DNA of 64,000 bases from Erythrobacter litoralis. GTDB lineage: Bacteria; Pseudomonadota; Alphaproteobacteria; Sphingomonadales; Sphingomonadaceae. The stretch spans positions 2,542,001 through 2,606,000 of the forward strand of contig NZ_CP017057.1 in assembly GCF_001719165.1 (NCBI RefSeq), given 5' to 3'. The notes beneath the pieces are model-generated. The model was not told where the DNA came from and did not search any database. It worked only from the letters and a program-made list of their open reading frames with translations. Both the position numbers and the translations under genes were made by a program. Within the stretch, counting starts at the first letter, position 1. The number at the start of each line of letters is the position of its first letter. This document shows, in pieces, positions 8,661 to 16,789 of this stretch.

Positions 8661-10916
8661 ATGAAGTGGCTGAAAAGAGGCGGGCTTACGCTCGCCGTGT
8701 TGTCCGTCCTCGCCTTTGTCGTGCTGGCGACTTGGGAACCGTTCTTCGCCCGCGAGACGACACCGCCTCCGACGCGCACCTACACCGCCGAAATCGTCCG
8801 CGACGGATACGGCGTGCCGCATATCTACGGAAAGAGCGATGCCGACGTCGCCTATGGCGTCGCGATCGCCCATGCCGAGGACGATTTCTCCACCCTGCAG
8901 GACGTCGTCGCCATGGCCAAGGGCCGCTATGGCGCGATCGCGGGCGAACAAGGCGCGCAGTTCGATTACATCTACCACCTGCTCAATGCGCGCGGCACGG
9001 CCGAGCGGCATTATCCCGACCTGCCCGAGGACACCCGCGCCCTGTTCGAAGCCTATGCGAGCGGGCTCAACCAATTCGCCGCCGAGAACGCGGATGAGGT
9101 CAAGCTCGGCAATCTCTTCCCGGTCGATGGCGAGGACGTGGCCGCCGGTTTCGCACTGCGCCAGCCGTTCTTCTTCGGGCTCGGCAACGTGATCGAGCCG
9201 CTGGTATCGGGCAAGCCGCTGCGGCGCGAATTCGGGCCGGACATTCCCGGCTTCCCGCGCGAAATCTCGCCCCCCATGCCGGAAAGCGAAAACGGCGCCT
9301 CGGAACAACCCGAAGAAGTCGCACATGCCAGCCGCCTCGTCCTGCCGCTGGGCGAAGAAGCGGGACTGCTCGGATCCAACGCCTTCGCGGTCGCGCCGGA
9401 GAAATCGGGCGGGCCGACCACGCTGATCTCCAATTCACACCAGCCCCTGCGCGGCGGGGTCGCGTGGTACGAATTCAGCGTCGAAAGCGAGGAAGGCTGG
9501 CACTTCACCGGCGCGAATTTCCCCGGCTCGCCCTTTCCCTTCCTCGGCCACAACGAGCATCTCGGCTGGACCAACACGGTCAACCGGCCCGACATGGTCG
9601 ATGTCTATGAGCTGGAACTGAACGAGGACGCGAGCCAGTATCGGCTCGACGGCGAATGGCGCGAACTCGAAACCGAATGGGTGACCCTGCCGGTGCGCAT
9701 GGGGCCTGTCGTCCTGCCTATCCGGCGCGCGGTCCATCGCAGCGTCCACGGTCCCGTCATCCTGCGCGAAGGCGAGGACGGCGCACAGGAAGGTTTCGCG
9801 ATCCGCTATGGCGGGATGGACCGGATCGACCAGCTCGATGCCTATTACCGTCTCAACAAGGCGACCAGCCTTGCCGAATGGGAAGAGCAGCTTTCCCGAA
9901 TGGCGATTCCGTCGACCAATTTCATCTATGCCGACCGTGAAGGCAACATCGCCTATGTCTACAACGCCGCGATCCCCGATCGGCCCGAGGATACGGGCGC
10001 GAACTGGCGCGGAGTGCTGCCGGGAGACCGCTCCGACCTGATCTGGGAAGGCGCGGTCGATTATGCCGAGATCCCGAAACTGGTGAACCCGGCCTCCGGC
10101 TGGATCTACAACGCGAACAACGAACCCTTCACCGCTGCGGGCGAAGGCAGCGATCTCGATCCCGATGCGTTCTCGCCCGTGCTGGGGATCGAGCGCAAGC
10201 AGACCAACCGTTCGCGCCGTGCCTACCGATTGCTGTCCGAGGCGCAGGTGCTGGACCGTGAGACGCTCGAGCGGATCAAGTACGACATGGCCTATGAGCG
10301 CGAGAACTACGTCGCGGTGCTGTGGGACGCGCTCGAGAACCTCGAGGCAGAGGACGAACTGGCCCCGGAAATCCGGGAGGCGCGCGACCTCCTGCTCGGC
10401 TGGGATTTCACCGCCGACAATGAGGGCCGCGCGGATGCGCTCGCGCTGCTGATGATCCGCGACTGGATGTCGGCCGAATACCAGAACAAGGCCGAATGGC
10501 CCGACGTCCGTGAGGAACTGGCCAAGCACGTCGCCCACCTCAGGGAGCATTTCGGCCGGATCGACCCGCCGATGAGCGAGCTCCTGCGCCTGCGCCAGGG
10601 CGACAAGGACCTCGGCCTGGACGGCGGCTCGGACACGCTGCGCGCCTCCACCACGTGGGACGTCGACGAGGACGGTCGGCTGAGCCTCGTTCATGGCGAC
10701 AGCTTCATCCAGTGGGCCGAATGGCCGGCCGATGGCGGAAAGGTCCGCTCGCGCTCGATCCAGCCGTTCGGTTCGGCCACGACACGCCCCGACAGCCCGC
10801 ATTACAACGACCAGATGGAACTCTACGCGGCGAAGGAGCTGAAGCCGGTCCATTTCTGGCGCGAAGACGTGCTGGCCAACGCGAAAAGCCGAAAGACAGT
10901 GACCAACGCGTCCTGA
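8661..10916 (+). CDS. Penicillin acylase family protein (Ntn hydrolase)
   Basis: N-terminal nucleophile amidohydrolase of the penicillin G acylase / acyl-homoserine-lactone acylase family, 751 residues. A signal or anchor segment (KWLKRGGLTLAVLSVLAFVV) places it in the periplasm. The alpha-chain part carries DGYGVPHIYG near residue 50. Autoproteolysis is expected before Ser239 in LLGSNAFAV, which makes Ser239 the new N-terminus and nucleophile of the beta chain. Family residues follow, such as the FPGSPFPFLGHNEHLGWT stretch. The ATG at 8661 follows AGGGA at 7 bases; a more upstream ATG lacks the family pattern. It is divergent from clpB. The substrate could be an acyl-homoserine lactone, a beta-lactam side chain or another amide; sequence alone does not decide. 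Confidence 0.9.
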   Translation: MKWLKRGGLTLAVLSVLAFVVLATWEPFFARETTPPPTRTYTAEIVRDGYGVPHIYGKSDADVAYGVAIAHAEDDFSTLQDVVAMAKGRYGAIAGEQGAQFDYIYHLLNARGTAERHYPDLPEDTRALFEAYASGLNQFAAENADEVKLGNLFPVDGEDVAAGFALRQPFFFGLGNVIEPLVSGKPLRREFGPDIPGFPREISPPMPESENGASEQPEEVAHASRLVLPLGEEAGLLGSNAFAVAPEKSGGPTTLISNSHQPLRGGVAWYEFSVESEEGWHFTGANFPGSPFPFLGHNEHLGWTNTVNRPDMVDVYELELNEDASQYRLDGEWRELETEWVTLPVRMGPVVLPIRRAVHRSVHGPVILREGEDGAQEGFAIRYGGMDRIDQLDAYYRLNKATSLAEWEEQLSRMAIPSTNFIYADREGNIAYVYNAAIPDRPEDTGANWRGVLPGDRSDLIWEGAVDYAEIPKLVNPASGWIYNANNEPFTAAGEGSDLDPDAFSPVLGIERKQTNRSRRAYRLLSEAQVLDRETLERIKYDMAYERENYVAVLWDALENLEAEDELAPEIREARDLLLGWDFTADNEGRADALALLMIRDWMSAEYQNKAEWPDVREELAKHVAHLREHFGRIDPPMSELLRLRQGDKDLGLDGGSDTLRASTTWDVDEDGRLSLVHGDSFIQWAEWPADGGKVRSRSIQPFGSATTRPDSPHYNDQMELYAAKELKPVHFWREDVLANAKSRKTVTNAS

Positions 10917-11059
10917 TCGCGCCGCGCACCTCACGCGATTTGGCGTTGGTCGATTGAAGCGGGCGCTCCGTCGAACGCGGCGGAGCACCGCTTGAACGCG
11001 CCCGGCGCGGCTGTAGGGTGCGAGCATCCACAGACATGCCTTTCGGAGAGCTTACATCG

Positions 11060-13948
11060 ATGAAACTTCGCCTTTTCACGGCCAGCCCGCTTGCGCTCGG
11101 CGCAGCGCTGGCGCTTGCCGCCAACGTGCCCGCTACGCCCGTATTCGCGCAGGATGCGCCGGCCATCGATGCCCCGCAAATCGAAGCGGGCGCCGATCTT
11201 GAGAACCTCGTCGAGCAGGTCGCCATTCCCTATGAGAGATTCCAGCTCGAAAACGGCCTCACCGTCATCGTCCACGAGGACCGCAAGGCCCCGATCGTCG
11301 GCGTCGCGGTGTGGTACAATGTCGGCTCCAAGGACGAGCCCGAGGGCAAGACCGGCTTCGCCCACCTGTTCGAACACCTCATGTTCAACGGCTCGGAAAA
11401 CGCGCCCAACGACTATTTCCAGTACCTTCAGGAAATGGGCGCGACCGATTACAACGGCACGACCAATTTCGACCGCACGAACTACTTCCAGACCGTGCCG
11501 CGTCCCGCGCTTGAACGCGCGCTGTGGCTCGAAAGCGACCGGATGGGCTACCTGCTCGGCGCGGTCACGCAGGAAAAGCTCGATAACCAGCGCGGCGTCG
11601 TCCAGAACGAAAAGCGCCAAGGCGACAACCAGCCGGGCGGGCTCGTCTTCTACGAGATCCTCGAGACGCTGTTTCCCGACGGCCACCCCTATCAGCACTC
11701 GGTGATCGGCTCGATGGCCGATCTCGACGCGGCCTCGATGGAGGATGTGCGCAGCTGGTTCATCGACAATTACGGCCCGAACAACGCAACCCTCGTGCTC
11801 GCCGGGGACGTTTCGGCCGAAGAGGCGCGCCCGCTGGTCGAGAAATGGTTCGGCGACATCGACCGCGGGCCGGTCAACACGCCCGCCGCAGCCGACATCC
11901 CGACGCTTTCCGAAGATGTGCGCAAGGTGATGAAGGACCAGGTCGCGGCGACTTCGGTCGACCTCTACTGGCCCGCGCCCGGCATCACCAGCGAGGAGCT
12001 GACCGCGCTCAATGTCGGCACGCGCATTCTCGGCGGGCTCGCCTCCAGCCGGCTCGATGAAATCCTCGTGCGGGACGAACAGCTCGCGGTCGGCGTTTCG
12101 GCGGGCAATTACGATTTCCAGCGCGTCGGCATTCTCAATGTCAGCGCGACGTTGAAGGACGGCGTCCCGCTCGCCCAGCTCGAAGCGCGGCTCAAGCAGC
12201 TGATCGACTGGTACATCGAGACCGGCCCGACCGAGGACGAGGTGCGGCGCGCGGCGACGAGCGAGCTTGCGGGCACGATCCGCGGGCTCGAACAGGTCGG
12301 CGGTTTCGGAGGCAAGGCGGTGACGCTGGCGCGCGGCGAAGTGCTTGCCGGCACGCCCGATTTCTACGCCAGGCAGTTCGAGACGCTCGCCACGCTGACG
12401 CCCGAGGACGTCAAGGCGGCGATGGAGAAGTGGATGACGCGGCCTGCCTTCACGCTGGTGCTCGAACCGGGCGAGCGTGAGGAGGAATACGAGGAAGCCG
12501 CAAGCGTCGCGGAAGAAGACGAGAATGCCTCCGAACGGGATCGCTCGGCCGAGCAGATCACCGTCTCCAAGGAACGCCCTGCTCCGCCGATCGATACGAT
12601 CGCGACGCTCGACTTCCCCGATCTCCAGCGGACCACGCTGGCGAACGGGATGCAGCTGACCTATGCCCAGCGCGACGCCGTGCCCGCGACCTATGTCACG
12701 ATGAGCTTCAATGCCGGGAGCGCCGCCGATCCCACCGAGATGCGGGGCCTCGAAAACCTCACGATCGGCCTGTTCGACGAGGGCACCGAAGAGCTGACAT
12801 CGCAGGAAATCGCCGAAACGCGCGAACGGCTGGGCGTCAGCATCTCGACCGGCGGAGGCGATGACCGTTCGACCTTCACCCTGTCGGCGCTGTCGGCCAA
12901 TCTCGCGCCCTCGCTCGAACTGTTCAGCCAGATCATCCGCGAGCCCGCCTTCAACGAGAAGGACATTGATCGCCTCAAGTCGCAGACCGTGACGGGCATA
13001 CGCGCGCAGATGCGTTCGCCGCAGGGCCTCGCCGGCCGCGCGATCGGGATCGAGCTGTTCGGGACCGACACGCCCTATGGCGGCGTCACCACGATCGAGA
13101 GCGTGGAGAGCATCGGTCGCGACGACATCGTCGCATTCAAGGACCGCTGGATCCGCCCCGACAATGGCGAGGTCTTCGTCGTTTCGGACCGCCCGCTGGG
13201 CGAGATCGTTAGCGAGCTGAACGCCGCTTTCGGAGACTGGGTCGCACCGAGCGTCCCCAAGGGCGAAAAGGATTTCTCAAGCCTCGCCAGCGCGGAGGTT
13301 AAGGGCAATCGTATCGTCCTCATCGACCGGCCGAACTCGCCGCAGAGCGTGATCTATGGCGCCCAACGCACCGATCTTGATGCGAGCGACGAGAGCTGGG
13401 TCGATTTCACCAATGCCAACAATTCACTTGGCGGCAACTTCCTCTCGCGGCTCAACATGAACCTGCGCGAGACCAAGGGCTGGAGCTACGGCGTGCGCGG
13501 CGGACCCCAGGCGCGCGAGAACGCGGTGGTCTATGCCGTGGGCGGCGGGGTGCAGGCGGACAGGACCGGGGATTCGATCGCCGAGATGATCCGCGAGACG
13601 AGCGAATTCCTGACCACCAGCGGTGTGACCGCAGAAGAGCTGACGCGCAACGTCGCCTCCGAAGTCGGCGCGCTCCCGGGCCGGTTCGAGACCTCGCCCG
13701 CGGTGCTGGGCGCGATGCAGTCGCTGACGCTCTATGGTCGCCCTGACGATTACTACGAAGGGCTGGTCGGCAAATACGAGGCGCAGACCACCGAAAGCCT
13801 CGACGCCGCAGCGCGCGCCGCGATCGACGTCGAGGATTTCGTCTGGGTCGTCGTCGGCGACGCTTCGAAGGTGAAGCCGCAGCTCGAGCAGCTCGGCCTG
13901 CCGATCGAAGTGCGCCCGATGGAAGGCAGCGAGGCCGCCGGCGGCTGA
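11060..13948 (+). CDS. M16 family metallopeptidase, two-domain, secreted
   Basis: Zinc peptidase of the insulinase/pitrilysin family, 962 residues. The signal peptide ends at VFAQ near residue 32. The inverted zinc motif HLFEH is at residues 102-106, followed by the third ligand in the ALWLESDRMG region. Two pairs of M16 domains follow (about 55-480 and 530-940). The second half lacks HxxEH, which is typical of the non-catalytic partner domain fused in one chain. An acidic linker (about 474-510) joins the halves. The ATG at 11060 gives a good signal peptide; GGAG lies 11 bases upstream, so the SD is only fair. It stands alone, with a 143-base gap after the acylase and a terminator behind. Confidence 0.95.
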   Translation: MKLRLFTASPLALGAALALAANVPATPVFAQDAPAIDAPQIEAGADLENLVEQVAIPYERFQLENGLTVIVHEDRKAPIVGVAVWYNVGSKDEPEGKTGFAHLFEHLMFNGSENAPNDYFQYLQEMGATDYNGTTNFDRTNYFQTVPRPALERALWLESDRMGYLLGAVTQEKLDNQRGVVQNEKRQGDNQPGGLVFYEILETLFPDGHPYQHSVIGSMADLDAASMEDVRSWFIDNYGPNNATLVLAGDVSAEEARPLVEKWFGDIDRGPVNTPAAADIPTLSEDVRKVMKDQVAATSVDLYWPAPGITSEELTALNVGTRILGGLASSRLDEILVRDEQLAVGVSAGNYDFQRVGILNVSATLKDGVPLAQLEARLKQLIDWYIETGPTEDEVRRAATSELAGTIRGLEQVGGFGGKAVTLARGEVLAGTPDFYARQFETLATLTPEDVKAAMEKWMTRPAFTLVLEPGEREEEYEEAASVAEEDENASERDRSAEQITVSKERPAPPIDTIATLDFPDLQRTTLANGMQLTYAQRDAVPATYVTMSFNAGSAADPTEMRGLENLTIGLFDEGTEELTSQEIAETRERLGVSISTGGGDDRSTFTLSALSANLAPSLELFSQIIREPAFNEKDIDRLKSQTVTGIRAQMRSPQGLAGRAIGIELFGTDTPYGGVTTIESVESIGRDDIVAFKDRWIRPDNGEVFVVSDRPLGEIVSELNAAFGDWVAPSVPKGEKDFSSLASAEVKGNRIVLIDRPNSPQSVIYGAQRTDLDASDESWVDFTNANNSLGGNFLSRLNMNLRETKGWSYGVRGGPQARENAVVYAVGGGVQADRTGDSIAEMIRETSEFLTTSGVTAEELTRNVASEVGALPGRFETSPAVLGAMQSLTLYGRPDDYYEGLVGKYEAQTTESLDAAARAAIDVEDFVWVVVGDASKVKPQLEQLGLPIEVRPMEGSEAAGG

Positions 13949-13967
13949 CGCTACGGCTTGCGGGATC

Positions 13968-14010
13968 GGGGCGCGGGAGGACCGAAAAGGCTACCTTCCG
14001 CGCCCCTTTC
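13968..14010 (+). terminator. Rho-independent terminator after the M16 peptidase gene
   Basis: A 9-bp perfect GC stem (13968-13976 with 13998-14006) with a loop of about 21 bases is followed by a short TTT. It lies 19 bases past the stop. Confidence 0.7.
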
Positions 14011-14166
14011 TGTGCCCGTTTCCGGTTGAACCTGCCTGCGCTCCGTGCAAGGAAAAGCGCGAGCCAGCGAGGCCGGGCCAGAGCGGCCGGGAGGGCCAGC
14101 CAGTTCGACGCAAAATCCGCCGAGGCCGAAGAGAGAGCGCCCCGGACGAAGCCAAGGAGATCATGA

Positions 14167-14472
14167 ATGTCCGTTGCAGGTACCTACAAGACCGTCGTCA
14201 AGAGCCCGATGGGCGACCAGACCGGCACTTTCACCGTCGTCCCCGGTGACGATGGCAACACTTTCACCGGCACGATGGCCGGCGGAATGGGCCAGATGGA
14301 CGTCGAGGAAGGCAAGATCGACGGCAACACGCTGACCTGGAAGATGAACATGACCGTCCCGATGCCGATGACGCTCGAATGCGAAGCGACGGTCGAGGGC
14401 GAGCAGATGACCGGCTCCGTCAATGCCGGCGCGTTTGGCGCGATGCCGCTGACGGGCGAAAAGGAAGGCTGA
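14167..14472 (+). CDS. Small conserved protein of unknown function, glycine- and methionine-rich
   Basis: A 101-residue protein with no signal peptide or membrane segment. It reads as alternating beta-strands with repeated T-x-T and DG turns (GDQTGTFTVV, GNTFTGTMAGG, GNTLTWKMNM, GEQMTGSVNAG), suggesting a small beta-barrel or lipocalin-like fold (inference). The C-terminal PLTGEKEG closes the last strand. AAGGAG lies 7 bases before the ATG at 14167. It has its own terminator and sits alone between an M16 peptidase and the convergent UspA gene. Similar sequences occur as free proteins and as tails of larger enzymes in proteobacteria (recall, not checked). I do not assign a function. Confidence 0.8.
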   Translation: MSVAGTYKTVVKSPMGDQTGTFTVVPGDDGNTFTGTMAGGMGQMDVEEGKIDGNTLTWKMNMTVPMPMTLECEATVEGEQMTGSVNAGAFGAMPLTGEKEG

Positions 14473-14497
14473 TCGCCTTTTGCAGGACGGTTCGCTG

Positions 14498-14530
14498 GGG
14501 CCGCCGTAGCTGACGCTGCGGCGGCCCTTT
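14498..14530 (+). terminator. Terminator between the small protein gene and uspA
   Basis: A 9-bp perfect stem GGGCCGCCG/CGGCGGCCC (14498-14506 with 14519-14527) followed by TTT. It also lies just after the uspA stop on the other strand, so it may separate the convergent units. Confidence 0.7.
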
Positions 14531-14539
14531 GCGTTGGGG

Positions 14540-14980
14540 TCAGTCGCCCGGCTCCTCGGCCCGCACCACCACCACGTCGCACGGCGCATCGCGCGCGATC
14601 GCGGTGGTCTGCGTGCCGAGCACCATCCGGCCTAGATCCATCCGGTGCGCGCCCACCAGGATCGCGTCGATGTCGAGCTTTACGGCGATGGCATTGACCT
14701 CGCGCGCGATGCCGCCGGCGGGCGCGAACACGCCGTCGACGCTCGCGCCGCAGCCATGCGAGCCGGCGAGTCCTTCGAGTTCGCGCTCGGCCGCTTCCTG
14801 CTGTTCGAGATCCCACGCATCAGGCAGCGCTCTGGAATAGGAATGGGGCAGGTCCGGGCGGACATGGACGAGAGTGAGCCGCGCGCCGGTCTCCCCCGCC
14901 ATCTCCGCCGCGCGGCGCATCAGGATGCGGCTGCCCAACGTGTCGTCTAGGTCGACCGCCACCAGCACCCGTTCGTACAT
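14540..14980 (-). CDS. Universal stress protein, UspA family
   Basis: Cytoplasmic 146-residue protein with a single Usp domain (Rossmann-like, dimeric). The first strand is YERVLVAVDLDDT and the fourth gives ILVGAHRMD. The ATP loop GAHRMDLGRMVLGTQT partly fits the G-2x-G-9x-G(S/T) rule, so nucleotide binding is possible but not certain. An AGGAGGGG ribosome site lies before the ATG at 14980. The gene starts 22 bases after the stop of the CPA2 antiporter gene and is probably co-transcribed with it, which would link a stress sensor to ion exchange (inference). Confidence 0.92.
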   Translation of the reverse strand: MYERVLVAVDLDDTLGSRILMRRAAEMAGETGARLTLVHVRPDLPHSYSRALPDAWDLEQQEAAERELEGLAGSHGCGASVDGVFAPAGGIAREVNAIAVKLDIDAILVGAHRMDLGRMVLGTQTTAIARDAPCDVVVVRAEEPGD

Positions 14981-15002
14981 GATCCCCTCCTTTTTTGGCG
15001 TC

Positions 15003-16724
15003 TCAGGCGTCCTCGCCCTGCCGTTCCAGCGAGATGCGGCGCTGGATCACCGCCTCGTCGGTCCCGAAATCGCGCAGCAGCACTTCGGCGAGCCGCAGGC
15101 TGCCCTCGATCGTCTCGGGCACCGCGAAGCTCGCGCCGAGATCGATCAGCCGGTCGGCATGGCCCTGGTCGCGCGCGCGGGCGAAGATGGGAAGCGCGGG
15201 CGCCTGGCGACGAATCTCGCGTGCGAGCGCTTCGGTCGCTTCCTCGTCCCCGATCGTGATGACGAGCGCACTGGCCCGGTCGAGCGAGCATTCGCGCAGC
15301 ACGTCGACGCGCGCCGCATCGCCCAGGCGCACCGGACGGCCCGCCTTCTGGGCCGCGCGGGCAAGGCCCGGATCGCGCTCGATCGCGAGATAGCGGATAT
15401 GCTGCCGATCGAGCACGGAGGCTATGGTCTCTCCCACGCGGCCGAAACCGGCAACGATGATATGCCCCTCGATCTCGTCGTCGATCGAATCGAGTTCACC
15501 TTCGGAAAGCCGCTCGGCCGGGGCCACCCAATCGCCCGCCCGGCGCGCCAGCCAGTCGAGCCCCGGCGTTGCCAGCATGGTAAGCCCGACGACGATCAGC
15601 ATGAATTGCGCGATCGCCGGAGTTATGAGGCCGACCGTGACCGAAAGCCCGATCACGAGGAAGCCGAACTCGCCCGCCTGGCCGAGCATGATCGCGACCT
15701 CTCCGGCACGGTTGCGCGGCAGGCGCCAGGCGAGACACAGCGCGAAATTGATCGCCACCTTGAGGAAGATCAGGCCGAGCGCAGCGGAAAGGATCAGGAG
15801 CGGCTGATCCAGCACCACCCGCCAGTCGATCCCCATGCCCACCGAAAGGAAGAACAGGCCCAGCATCAGGCCCTTGAAAGGCTCGATATCGACCTTGACC
15901 TGGTGGCGGAACTCGGTTTCCGCGATGAGGAGGCCCGCGAGGAACGCGCCCAGCGCCATCGACAGCCCGGCATAACCCGTCACCGCCGCCGTCCCGACCG
16001 CGAGCAGCAGGCCGATCGCGACGAAAGCCTCGCGGCTGTGGGTCTGCGCCACGAGATGGAGCAGCGGGCGCAGCGTGAACCGGCCCACGCCATAGATCAC
16101 CGCAATGGTCAGCGCCGCCTCGCCCAGAGCCATGCCGAGGCCGAGCGCGGCATTTTCCATCGCGAGCGATCCCATCACGCTCACCGCGAACAGGATCGGG
16201 ACAACCGCGAGATCCTGCATCAGCAGGATAGAGAACGTTGCACGGCCCGCTGTCGTCCCCAGCCTTCCTCCTTCGATCAGGATCGCGGTAACGATCGCGG
16301 TGGAGGACAGGGCAAGGCAGGCCCCCAGGATTATGGCGGTTGCAAGGCTGTTGCCCCAGGCGAAGGCGATGGCGGCGATCACCGCGCCGGTCACGAGGAT
16401 CTGCGAGCTGCCAAGCCCGAAGACCAGCCGCCGCATCGACCACAGCCGTTCGAAGGAAAGCTCCAGCCCGATAACGAACAACAGGAAGATCACGCCCAGT
16501 TCGCCAAGCGCGGCGACGCCCTCCTGGTCGGTGATGACGAACCAGCCGACCGGCTCCCACGTATCGGCGAGCAGGCCGAGACCAAAGGGGCCGATCAGGC
16601 CTCCGATAAGGAAATAGCCGAGCACCGGGCTGAGCCAGCGCTGGAGGACCGGCACGAGCAATCCCGCTGCCACGAGGAAGACCAGCGTCTCGCGCAGGTA
16701 GGGGATGTGAAGCTGCGATTCCAC
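15003..16724 (-). CDS. CPA2 family cation:proton antiporter with RCK/TrkA-N domain (KefB/KefC-like)
   Basis: Inner-membrane monovalent cation/H+ antiporter, 573 residues. About 12 hydrophobic segments (7-400) form the Na_H_Exchanger domain, with LGYFLIGGLIGPFG near residue 34 and LGELGVIFLLFVIGLELS near 72. A cytoplasmic RCK N-terminal domain starts near 420 with the nucleotide loop GFGRVGE and would gate transport with NAD(H) or glutathione conjugates. The start is a GTG at 16724 without a clear ribosome site; no better in-frame codon lies before the first membrane segment. It leads the two-gene unit with uspA. The exported ion (K+ or Na+) cannot be told from the sequence. Confidence 0.93.
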   Translation of the reverse strand: MESQLHIPYLRETLVFLVAAGLLVPVLQRWLSPVLGYFLIGGLIGPFGLGLLADTWEPVGWFVITDQEGVAALGELGVIFLLFVIGLELSFERLWSMRRLVFGLGSSQILVTGAVIAAIAFAWGNSLATAIILGACLALSSTAIVTAILIEGGRLGTTAGRATFSILLMQDLAVVPILFAVSVMGSLAMENAALGLGMALGEAALTIAVIYGVGRFTLRPLLHLVAQTHSREAFVAIGLLLAVGTAAVTGYAGLSMALGAFLAGLLIAETEFRHQVKVDIEPFKGLMLGLFFLSVGMGIDWRVVLDQPLLILSAALGLIFLKVAINFALCLAWRLPRNRAGEVAIMLGQAGEFGFLVIGLSVTVGLITPAIAQFMLIVVGLTMLATPGLDWLARRAGDWVAPAERLSEGELDSIDDEIEGHIIVAGFGRVGETIASVLDRQHIRYLAIERDPGLARAAQKAGRPVRLGDAARVDVLRECSLDRASALVITIGDEEATEALAREIRRQAPALPIFARARDQGHADRLIDLGASFAVPETIEGSLRLAEVLLRDFGTDEAVIQRRISLERQGEDA

Positions 16725-16743
16725 GACAGCCTATGTCGAGGAA

Positions 16744-16776
16744 AGCCGCCCCGCTGGCAAGCGCGGCAGGGCGGCT
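16744..16776 (-). terminator. Hairpin after the S46 peptidase gene
   Basis: An 8-bp perfect stem AGCCGCCC/GGGCGGCT (16744-16751 with 16769-16776) lies 14 bases past the S46 stop on the minus strand, without a T-run. It is a possible terminator before the CPA2 gene. Confidence 0.4.
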
Positions 16777-16789
16777 CCGGGGCGCTGCC